DNA from: Euperipatoides rowelli | Lineage: Eukaryota; Onychophora; Udeonychophora; Euonychophora; Peripatopsidae | NCBI GenBank assembly: GCA_003024985.2 | Contig: PXIH01S0126434.1 | Reading direction: 5' to 3' (one strand) | Length of the DNA: 15,315 nt | Shown here: one piece after another, positions 10,201 to 15,315 of the stretch | Layout: every line of letters begins with the position of its first letter | How positions within the stretch are numbered: the first letter of the stretch is position 1 | Notes under the pieces: generated by a model | Seen by the model: the letters and a program-made list of their open reading frames with translations, nothing else | The model's database searches: none | What the model was told of the DNA's origin: nothing | Position numbers and translations under genes: made by a program

Positions 10201-13200
10201 TATCAATAAAATAATCACAACGAGCACATTTAAAAGCAGATTTTTTCCATTCATTAGGCAATGGAACTTGATGTTCATTTGCATTGTGACAGTGAAAATT
10301 TAAAATTGAAGTTGTCTTATAATTACAAATTACACATTTTAGACCATGATTAAATTTTCTAAGATGACTTTTAAGTAATCCAATAGAGCTAAATGTCTCT
10401 CTACATTCAAGGCATCTATGTTCATCTGATGGCTCAGATTCCTCAGGATTTTCATAAAGCAACTTTACAGGGGATTCTGGAGTCGTGTTTTTATGTACAT
10501 TCTTCATATGGTTGGTCATTTCATCAGATAAAGGAGTTACAAAATCACAGTCAAGGCAAATATAACCTTCTTGTTTTGATTCCTTTAAAATCCTATTTGC
10601 ATTCATATATCGATAAAATTCTTTCATCGAATTGAAAACTAGTTTATGTTTAAAACCAAAATGATATTTTAGATTTCCTAATGATGAATATGTTTTTTTA
10701 CAAATATGGCAGTAAGACTCAAGTGAGTTTTTATCTATATCTGTAGAAGTAGTTATGTCACTACGTTGAACAAAATTGCGAGACTCATCTTCTAAAAGAT
10801 TCTCACCCCCAACAATACTCTTTTTTGCTCTTTTTACTGACGTTTCTGAAGCAGTATCATCTGGTATCATGATTGAACGTTTTGATCTTGTGCGTGATAG
10901 TTCAGATGGGCTTTCAGCAGTGTTTAATTTCAACCTTTTTGCAAATGATTCTGTAGAGCTTGCAGTAATATCTGTTGTACTTGGAGCCTGTTCATTAATA
11001 TTGTTAGAGTGCATTTCACCAATATGTTTACGCAATTTGATTAAAGACTCTGTAAGAAATGGACATTGAGGACATTTATTTAACTGATCAAAAAGTTTTT
11101 TAGGAATGCAAACATTATGACTATCTTTGCAGTGATTGTACAAGTCTTTTAGATTCACTGTTTTGAATGTTTTACAAATAGTACAATGAAATGTATGCTC
11201 TTCTTCAAATAAGTGTAGTTTTAAATTGTTAAAGGATGGAAACTCTTCATTACAGTCATCACAAGCATAAATGTAATCCTTTGGGTTTCCTGACATTTTA
11301 ACATCAGAATATTCTGAAGTATCTAAATTGGTTACTTCTTTTGAAAACACTTTATCACTTGTAGGATTTTCAGTAATAGGTAAATTTAAATGTTCATCTA
11401 ACTGCAATGTGGAGTCATTGCTAGCTGCTGCAGAATCTGAAGCTTGACTTTCTAGATGTTCCAAGTATTTTAAAGGAACAGCACCTTCAGTTTCATGGTC
11501 AAATACAATGATATACACAATCTTATCATATTTATTTGGCTTATTATGAATGAAAATCATATGTGTTTTCATTATATCTTCTTTAGCTTCATAAAGATAA
11601 CAAATTTTGCATAAGAAACCAATATTTCTGTTAATATTAGCCACAACTAAGCTATCAGGATTTTCATTTTCATCAAGGATTTGATATTTTATTAACTGGA
11701 AATTTTTTTGCTTAGGATGATGACGTTTAATATGAGACATAAAAGATTGATTTGTTTCAAAAAACTGAGAACAAATTCGGCATATATAACCAAATGAAAA
11801 TTCTTGAAATTGTTCAGAAAATTGGTGTATATTTTCCAAACTATTTAAATAACTCATATTCATCCATCTTTCCGTTTCATGTTCTACAACAGTTTTGTAT
11901 TGCAATGCTTTATAGTGACCAGATGTATCATGAACAAAAAGCATGTGACCCTTTATAGCTTCCTCAGCATCTTCATAATGTTGGCAGGTCTTGCAAATAT
12001 AACCAGTTTCTTCTTCAGTATTTTGTTTATTGGTATTTAAATTTTCTTTTTCATTTAAAAACATAAAACGTATTACTTTGAAACTTTTTTGAATTGGATG
12101 GCTACTTTTGAAATGAACTAAAAACATAGTTTTTACATCAAAAAACTTATTACAAGATCGACAAATATAACCTACAAAAGTGCTTTTTGGGCATTTCTTT
12201 AAACTAATAGGTAATGAAGAAATATCTGCACCATTATCTTCATGTATATTTGTCAACTTATCATTTAGTGACATTTGTCTAGTGATATCTGGATTAGAAG
12301 AGGATCTGATATGCTTTTGTAATAGGGTTTTGGACAAATCAATAACAGTAATAGGCTCAACTCCAGAATTCAGAATGCCTGGGTGAGTTGTTATAGAAAC
12401 ATCACTTGAGGCAATAATGGGAGATCTAATCAATTGTTGGGTTGTATTATTTGTATAAATATCATTTTGTGAAAATGCTGCTATCTTTGAACTAGAAACT
12501 TCACTAGATAACATAGATGAAGGTAAATTTGTATTGGGAGAATATTTTACATCACTAGCTTCCTGTGGAAGAAAATTGTAATCAGCTGGTTTAATGGATG
12601 ATTGTGAAGAACGGTCAGTCAAAGAATGACATGACTCAATAACAATTTCTGATGTTTCTTCACTAAGATTTTCAGGTACAAGATCAACAATGCTAATTTT
12701 TATGTCATTGGAATCTTGCTGATTAGAAGCAAAATTATGTTTACTGGATATTGGCAAATGACCTGGGGATGAACTTCTTATTGCACTGGAAACTGAGGAT
12801 GTGATATTTGACACATATTTATCCCTAAAATGTTGAAGAGTAGCTTTTCGGGAAACAAAGGTTAACTGGCACATTGGACAACGGAATAAATTCACTATCT
12901 GACCAGTTTCAGGATTTTTACTTTTAATCATTTCGATTTTTAATTTTAGCACAAGTTCTTTTGGGTTAGCAATTTCAGCAGTTACAGAATTATTTGACTG
13001 ATTAGTTGTTTTTGAAGGCTGAATGTTAAATCTTTGAAGTTTATTATTATTGGTAAAACTTGATTTTCCCCTCACATTACTTACTGGATAAATAGTTTTT
13101 GTCATGTGATTGATGCTGGACGAGACAGAATAGTTTCCATAATTGCTAACTTCTTGCACAGAGTTTATAGTTTGCAAGGGTGTTTTCAACAAAGGTAATG

Positions 13201-13978
13201 GATACATAGGGGTGTGATCTGAAGAATCTTCCAAAATTTCTATCTCATTGCAGGAATCAGGTAATGGTAAATTTATGCTGGGGCAGTTTTTGGAAGAGAT
13301 TGTGATTGGTGATGATAAAGAATTTTCTAAAATTAGTTGCGATTCAGAACTTGAAGTTATTTTTTTGTTTGTATTTTGATCCAACTTTTGATACATTGAC
13401 AAACTTTTATGATCTGGAGGAGGATGCCTCTCTTCATAATGTATATCCAAGTCATTAGAGTTTGAATAGGACATATTACACAATCTACAAGTATAATTTT
13501 CTGAAGAATCTTCTATTGTTGAAAGTCCAATATTTCTATTCGATGTGGAACATAAATTTGAATCTTCTGTAATTAGAGATTGTTCAAAATTGCTTTGACT
13601 TTTCAAATTATTTGTTAGTTTAGTTGCAATATTTTCAAGAAAATTGGATGCAAAAAAATTACTTTTGTATTCAGAACACAAATCTAATATATCGTAGATG
13701 CCTAGTTTCTGAGCAGCATTTTCTACTGAATCCACATTGCTTTTATTAATGGAAGCCACTCCCGTATACATAAAAAATAATAGGATGTCAAAGGCAAACT
13801 TGTTTATGTTGAGAGTCACTTCATTACATGATGGCCGAGAGAAGAGATGCAAGAAGTAAGGGCTAGATGCAGCTAAAACAAACTTATGACACCATAGTTT
13901 ATGACCATTAACTTTGATGATAACATCCACAAACATTTCCTCTTTCTTCATCTCCAACAGATGATAAAATAGACTCAT
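4217..13978 (-). CDS. Giant BTB/POZ and multi-C2H2 zinc-finger protein, 3,253 aa, single exon
   Basis: Residues about 8-105 form a BTB domain with the FVDVIIKV, HKFVLAASSPYF and YTGVASI motifs. About 34 C2H2-type fingers follow. One is at 164-185. One near 367-383 lacks the last His. Two duplicated pairs occupy 606-683 and 733-811. A triad lies at 906-990 and a pair at 1090-1162. Six further triads lie at 1189-1272, 1325-1406, 1533-1616, 1670-1753, 1806-1890 (its last finger is C2HC) and 1927-2010. Then come 2024-2077 (two), 2230-2251, 3111-3132 and 3209-3230. Canonical TGEKP linkers are absent. Basic nuclear-localisation-like clusters lie at 1013-1053. Residues 2102-3100 are mostly acidic and Ser/Asn/Lys-rich, with a repeat array. 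Families with this architecture are nuclear transcription or chromatin regulators that dimerise through BTB; that role is inference, and no orthologue is recognised. The frame is intact over 9.7 kb, so the gene is under coding constraint. Two ambiguous bases (5834, 5878) give two unknown residues. The reading frame stays open upstream to a splice acceptor, so the true start could lie in an upstream exon. Confidence 0.93.
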   Translation of the reverse strand: MSLFYHLLEMKKEEMFVDVIIKVNGHKLWCHKFVLAASSPYFLHLFSRPSCNEVTLNINKFAFDILLFFMYTGVASINKSNVDSVENAAQKLGIYDILDLCSEYKSNFFASNFLENIATKLTNNLKSQSNFEQSLITEDSNLCSTSNRNIGLSTIEDSSENYTCRLCNMSYSNSNDLDIHYEERHPPPDHKSLSMYQKLDQNTNKKITSSSESQLILENSLSSPITISSKNCPSINLPLPDSCNEIEILEDSSDHTPMYPLPLLKTPLQTINSVQEVSNYGNYSVSSSINHMTKTIYPVSNVRGKSSFTNNNKLQRFNIQPSKTTNQSNNSVTAEIANPKELVLKLKIEMIKSKNPETGQIVNLFRCPMCQLTFVSRKATLQHFRDKYVSNITSSVSSAIRSSSPGHLPISSKHNFASNQQDSNDIKISIVDLVPENLSEETSEIVIESCHSLTDRSSQSSIKPADYNFLPQEASDVKYSPNTNLPSSMLSSEVSSSKIAAFSQNDIYTNNTTQQLIRSPIIASSDVSITTHPGILNSGVEPITVIDLSKTLLQKHIRSSSNPDITRQMSLNDKLTNIHEDNGADISSLPISLKKCPKSTFVGYICRSCNKFFDVKTMFLVHFKSSHPIQKSFKVIRFMFLNEKENLNTNKQNTEEETGYICKTCQHYEDAEEAIKGHMLFVHDTSGHYKALQYKTVVEHETERWMNMSYLNSLENIHQFSEQFQEFSFGYICRICSQFFETNQSFMSHIKRHHPKQKNFQLIKYQILDENENPDSLVVANINRNIGFLCKICYLYEAKEDIMKTHMIFIHNKPNKYDKIVYIIVFDHETEGAVPLKYLEHLESQASDSAAASNDSTLQLDEHLNLPITENPTSDKVFSKEVTNLDTSEYSDVKMSGNPKDYIYACDDCNEEFPSFNNLKLHLFEEEHTFHCTICKTFKTVNLKDLYNHCKDSHNVCIPKKLFDQLNKCPQCPFLTESLIKLRKHIGEMHSNNINEQAPSTTDITASSTESFAKRLKLNTAESPSELSRTRSKRSIMIPDDTASETSVKRAKKSIVGGENLLEDESRNFVQRSDITTSTDIDKNSLESYCHICKKTYSSLGNLKYHFGFKHKLVFNSMKEFYRYMNANRILKESKQEGYICLDCDFVTPLSDEMTNHMKNVHKNTTPESPVKLLYENPEESEPSDEHRCLECRETFSSIGLLKSHLRKFNHGLKCVICNYKTTSILNFHCHNANEHQVPLPNEWKKSAFKCARCDYFIDNSTALNDHVMKEHYLSKRFKASKTNTETRKNRSNSSDNSIQSNKPQIAGSSTIDCIEDIKKHDQKCAVCGWSCVGYKTLLEHRRESDHKLACDDCDYKTMDEDILIVHCINKHQMPCPPEADYLHICSICAFASITSAQMKKHMKIHPGQNKEKSFTIASKEKSIKHLFKDRQKLISSAVPKINKVSTQTLLSEKSSSIADTMTKNKETRETKQNLKSTDISKDEISEVVIIPKQFDNNATDKFKKLDMVDLDSSDDSNLDFSSDSIVTSPFKCNVCDIFPPTLTALSIHRKGEKHLLSCKNCSFTTPFDNIYSAHIVKQHKLPLLQIEKKMIYKCSQCSHVEVSRTFLAIHVKRKHENLNNLTSLKSSPSLKKLKSSSESGLSETESETPIKDELNISTEKLHKQPFFSCDLCKTKFKNKHSLYSHRQYKNHLLHCSFCDFKTFRDGNYFCHLYNSHSVPVNKNDLHYVVRCHYCPLVFCYNSDVSTHVKSKHRSKYIEASNQTIAKNFSLKTLSVTLDNAECNNYLINSPSKKIPISNKPFHILCDVCNVEFDCKTDLLNHRKDRNHLCCCPHCNFETFSDSLYFCHLYNKHDIPVPEASKHFIFVCHRCSCVLEKESDFMVHFQGRKCFYNSKKASDVKLNKSFIDLKDSPISKHRSSLKAFLCCNICYLSFPTLSTLLKHRDSKQHLIKCDFCFYKTNNDCRFYVHIHNYHGITLTKQSESLVSKCFDCSHVELDFIRLQRHSKEWHNTDVEVYDIKKWPCNLCSFIGVDLNDFVTHNLKVHQTEKVNVCCSYCSYIYYSLDPENVLKHLQTDHKEYIKDFEANVFTTLSLKKFEEKLHTENLKQEDKKSDFILDDSIQKSIKMENQLVKLDGDAIMCISDTNSSCNDNVNKIEIVDGEPEKLAIPECSKRFLESSGETKNSIISDEITKALMEKEHINYNQSKDPIEKSPVTNPNENQTLIKHSTCLFCHFISLSDHEIRAHMETNHLYVTSDNKTCCQDDGKLQKEKLDSPSKMFPDESHGIVLERVEESSLEDLKIDFINTSNETHNLDITKNTTILVNQATGSKLTCSDALPKSPLNEIGLEDSIINKINEEDSCIANKIVIHGLDEPTGEEVCVQDQELKNSSVCADNLFKSLLNEIEMEISLNGNSEKKPDIPNKTCIEKQTESTVDKYVKDQKIAYIDTEIELKDKVICVNTSSDLPSNKTGMEICVCDSLTNTNIEESGNQINEASNLAVEKMCKEDQTNWTDNKIEVSSKSVYADTLFKSLLNDINAEICHQESLANKNIEKESCISSKDATNEQIDSEFHVKDQTIVCVEDETQVVCCKSLLENTSNSHLNEMEVCITDSSTNKDTEKVLDNPSQISMGVSIDSTVKESHLENQKISCVEDETEMEICIKDSSTNKDTEEEPDICSKIDTGKQIDSTQHSLVKDQKIXCFENETESIPKNAXLDLPSSENEMEICVNNSLSNEDIKEPDTNEIFINLPLVEGLFVKDKPVCIDEKTKNISSKTDPGTLVIEKDVANKLLCSDNLSESHIEEMEICIKDSSANTLEADSGIISKDKLNNAKVELSNESINVDITNNSNASITIETDSENKPICSDALSKSILDENVIENYVSGSLISQDIKEKSVLNSGFDMDEPNGSRLKELGLSVKDKTSDIPNETIKQNMKNHTVIEIDIESKSSFVNKSEILSVKHSLVIEDIEKESNIPIKILSDKPTDPTTEQSPVKDITIPHETTIEIKSVIHEDFLLKSDVNENKIVSESCKEKSNIPSIGITDEPNLISQPPFEELFLKDKMVGETNQQDVGSKLICADSLSNSYNEKKLNISISESLPKNEAFEPFINCFCCNFKSASYYEVKLHIERTHKDLIKRETDLRKLLLRPTIVAFKKAQSKNVEVFNDIVSSSDIQNSSPKDLKCSDLTFSSIKNKHLSPPCLNKQFYVCSDCNFKTSIVKCMTRHMIANHNQFFNSSNLIPKVMLKKISKVLD
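4664..6991 (-). repeat. Array of about twelve degenerate 66-residue coding repeats
   Basis: Within the large protein, residues about 2330-3105 repeat a unit whose core runs: SK-x-ICADSL, LNEIEMEIC, DSLTNKDIEKE, then a Ser/Lys/Pro stretch, then VKDQKI and CVEDET. Unit starts lie near residues 2330, 2391, 2456, 2522, 2588, 2657, 2713, 2789, 2861, 2947, 3008 and 3074, giving periods of about 56-86 and mostly 61-69. The fourth to sixth copies are closest: SSTNKDTE and VEDET recur exactly. Cysteine recurs at three positions of the unit without zinc-finger spacing. The array is acidic and probably largely disordered. Its function is unknown. Confidence 0.75.
7949..11263 (-). repeat. Seven three-finger zinc-finger modules in a fixed register
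   Basis: Triads are encoded at 11009-11263, 10163-10414, 9761-10006, 9131-9382, 8720-8971, 8309-8563 and 7949-8200. In all seven, the first Cys of finger 2 is exactly 26 residues after that of finger 1; finger 3 follows 35-37 residues later (36 in five of seven). Finger 1 usually ends H-x5-H. Finger 2 has a C-x2-C-x-(Y/F)-x-T pattern and is usually followed by H-x-(I/V/L)-P or a near variant before finger 3. Between the later triads the linkers make the whole unit about 136 residues in three cases. This is a higher-order duplication, not a simple tandem-finger array. Confidence 0.85.
11483..12172 (-). repeat. Internal duplication of a two-finger unit of about 100 residues
   Basis: Residues about 603-703 and 730-832 are related along their whole length. 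Each has a finger starting GYICR, a spacer of about 34 residues (FKVIRFMFL against FQLIKYQIL), a second finger starting G(Y/F)(I/L)CK, and a tail ending in DHETE or EHETE. First Cys-to-Cys distances are 56 and 57. Conservation of the non-finger spacer suggests that it folds with the fingers. Confidence 0.8.
13664..13957 (-). other. BTB/POZ domain segment of the giant protein
   Basis: Residues about 8-105 show the BTB pattern: an N-terminal helix with LLEMKKEEMF, then DVIIKVNGHKLWCHK, VLAASSPYF and LF, a hydrophobic FAFDILLFFMYTG strand-helix, and a final AAQKLGIYDILDLC helix. BTB domains in this architecture mediate homo- or heterodimerisation and co-repressor or Cullin-3 contacts; which of these applies here cannot be read from the sequence. 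Confidence 0.9.
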
Positions 13979-13983
13979 TTCAT
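13975..13983 (-). promoter_or_regulatory. Three-codon upstream ORF overlapping the main start
   Basis: The minus strand reads ATGAAATGAG. An upstream ATG-AAA-TGA ends inside the main start, sharing ATGA. The upstream ATG has A at -3 and the main ATG has G at -3. If translation enters from a non-coding 5' exon, this minimal uORF would require reinitiation or leaky scanning. It is irrelevant if an upstream coding exon supplies the true start. Confidence 0.4.
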
Positions 13984-14002
13984 TCTGAGCTATGTTTAAA
14001 TC

Positions 14003-14028
14003 CTAATAAAAAGAAAGAAAGAAAAAAA
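14003..14028 (-). other. Splice acceptor upstream of the BTB exon
   Basis: On the minus strand a 21-base pure pyrimidine tract (14028-14008) leads to TTATTAG, with the intron ending at 14003. The exon then starts GATTTAAACATAGC and reaches the ATG after 24 bases. The eight codons between (DLNIAQNE) are open and in frame, so an upstream exon could be coding or a 5' UTR. Confidence 0.75.
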
Positions 14029-14145
14029 TAAGCACTTTTCTAATAGGATAAGTGTTTAAATATGCTATCAAAACATTTATAAAAATTTAAATAAACAATT
14101 TTAAGCAATAGGCTATTAAGCCCAAGGATGTGGAGATGGAAGCAA

Positions 14146-14206
14146 TTTTGGATGGAGTTGGAGTCAAAGTCGGTAAAAATGTAGGCTACCGGCTGTGAAT
14201 CCAAAA
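14146..14206. repeat. Degenerate palindromic interspersed repeat
   Basis: Outer arms TTTTGGAT (14146-14153) and ATCCAAAA (14199-14206) enclose inner arms CGGTA (14171-14175) and TACCG (14187-14191). The left half reads GGAGTTGGAGTC then GTCGGTAAAAATGTA. It resembles a widespread invertebrate palindromic repeat built of GGAGTCGGAGTCGG and its complement; this is recalled from general knowledge, not searched. It sits in the intron or upstream region of the zinc-finger gene. Confidence 0.4.
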
Positions 14207-14526
14207 ATATAAGGCCATATGGAACATCCATGTCAGTCTTGTAACATTAGTTAATATTTTTATTCCTTTAAAGTGCTTTATGATTTTATTTTATAAAGTT
14301 TTTAAATTTGCTGTCAATTAAACCTATTAGTGACATAGATCATATTTAAATGTTAAACATTTTCAGTACAGTAATATGATTTGAAGGGCTTGGGGCAAGA
14401 CTATGAGCAGCAACATTTTTTCAAAATTGAGATTTTTGCATAAAAATGTGTGTAAATACTTTAGCTTCTGTCAAATTATTACACAATTATTTCAATAGAA
14501 ATCAGCACAACTATAATCATCTTATT

Positions 14527-14617
14527 GCTCACAAACACTTCCTGCTCTTTTTGGTCAAAAAGGTGAAAGCCACTAAACAAAATGGCTGAAAGTAGTAATA
14601 CAACTTTACCAGTAAGA
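14527..14617. promoter_or_regulatory. Candidate bidirectional promoter / first-exon region
   Basis: Several weak signals cluster here. AGGAAGTG (ETS-like, minus strand, 14536-14543) and CAAAATGGC (YY1-like, 14578-14586) are typical of start-site-proximal promoters. On the plus strand an ATG at 14582 in AAAATGG context opens ten codons (MAESSNTTLP) ending at a GTAAGA donor (14612). On the minus strand GTGAGC (14532-14527) could be the donor of a non-coding first exon for the BTB gene; that span lacks ATG. Each signal alone could be chance. Confidence 0.25.
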
Positions 14618-14697
14618 AAATTGTTATAATGAGTAGCCTATTTATCTAATAAAAAGTGTGATAATTACAGTTTATCTGCTAATGATAGTGCTGCAGA

Positions 14698-14966
14698 CAG
14701 GGGCGGATTTATGAGTGGGCGCAACGGGCGCCCGCCCAGGGCCCCCGATTTTGAGCCCCCCCCCCCCCAATTTTTTTTATTATTTTTTTTTATATATGTA
14801 CCACTGATTAGAAAAGTTCATTTTAAAAAAGAACAAGTTCAAGTTCTAAGTTCATCTCTAAGAAAAGAACTTGCTCAAGTTCAAGTTCATTTTTCAAAAA
14901 AAAAGAACTAGTTCAGTTCAAGTTCATTTTAAAACGAATTCGTTCTTTATCAAGTTCTTTTTTTAC
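14698..14966 (+). mobile_element. Terminal part of a hAT-like DNA transposon
   Basis: CAGGGGCGGATTTATGAG begins at 14698 and matches the CAG-GGGCGG start typical of hAT terminal inverted repeats. It leads into a GC-rich segment containing the GGGCGCCC palindrome (14726-14733), C13 at 14756-14768, and T runs. The octamer GCTGCAGA (14690-14697) would be one copy of an 8-bp target duplication. No matching far end appears before the window closes, so the element is truncated or continues to the right. No transposase coding sequence is visible. Confidence 0.5.
14814..14962. repeat. AAGTTC / GAAC-rich repeat tract
   Basis: About ten GTTC words, mostly as AGTTCA and AAGTTC in 6-bp spacing, alternate with GAAC words. 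They form short palindromes such as GAACTAGTTC and GAATTCGTTC. Tracts of this kind occur near the ends of hAT-type elements, and this one follows the CAGGGGCGG terminus directly, so it is probably subterminal. Confidence 0.55.
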
Positions 14967-15315
14967 ATAGTGATTTAATTTTACAATTTTACTAGAAGAA
15001 AATAGAAAAGTTTTGTTGAGCCGCTTTTGACTTTCTGTCATCTAGGTAGCTAGTGGCATGAAATTGTTTTAAATGTTACAGTAAAAAATGCACGTCTCTC
15101 TGGGAAATTCTTGATTTCCTGGTGGCCCAGTACATCTTATTGTTTAGGCAAGACTCAAACAAGAAGAAATGAAGAATTCTAGGTTAAGTGCAATTTTGCA
15201 TAGCCTATTATCAATTATGTGTTTTCTAATTAATTGACCGTACACATACATTTCTGGTATAAAGTGAACTATTTATTCCTAAAATAATTCATTAAAACAA
15301 TATTTAATTGTTTAT
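14967..15315. other. Non-coding sequence to window end
   Basis: No open frame of note and no RNA gene was recognised. It may be the interior of the hAT-like element or ordinary flank. Confidence 0.5.

Noticed and set aside
14711-14911. Plus-strand 66-codon frame across the GC-rich segment
   Set aside because: It is made from homopolymers and the terminal repeat of the hAT-like element; proline and phenylalanine runs come from C and T tracts.

Overview
The window looks like an AT-rich animal genome, probably from an invertebrate. The evidence is spliceosomal signals, a BTB plus C2H2 zinc-finger protein with animal architecture, a PIF/Harbinger transposase relic, hAT-like termini, long homopolymer runs, and a strongly over-represented TAGGCCTA palindrome. 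The species cannot be named from the sequence.

Layout: 1-483 is non-coding and holds a perfect 11-bp inverted repeat. 484-about 1572 (minus strand) is a decayed PIF/Harbinger transposase gene with many frameshifts and stops and a lost catalytic Asp; short TGTTTGTC repeats beyond it (1776-1888) are probably its subterminal sequence. 1901-2737 shows no gene. 2738-2875 (plus strand) is a candidate coding exon bounded by good splice sites. 2876-4119 is AT-rich flank with poly-C and poly-G tracts. 4217-13978 (minus strand) dominates the window: one uninterrupted exon encoding 3,253 residues. A splice acceptor lies 24 bases upstream of its ATG and a poly(A) signal 92 bases downstream of its stop. 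14146-14206 is a degenerate palindromic repeat. 14527-14617 has features of a promoter or first exon, possibly divergent. 14698 onward is the terminus of a hAT-like element followed by GTTC/GAAC-rich repeats that run toward the window edge.

The large protein has an N-terminal BTB dimerisation domain followed by about 34 C2H2 fingers. Twenty-one of these form seven three-finger modules with almost invariant internal spacing (26 then 35-37 residues between first cysteines). Two other pairs are an internal duplication of about 100 residues. Residues about 2330-3105, between finger 32 and the last two fingers, are about twelve degenerate tandem copies of a roughly 66-residue acidic unit with recurring Cys positions. 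The gene is unnamed: a nuclear DNA- or protein-binding regulator is the family expectation, but no orthologue is recognised. The modular finger register and the acidic repeat array are the most unusual things here.
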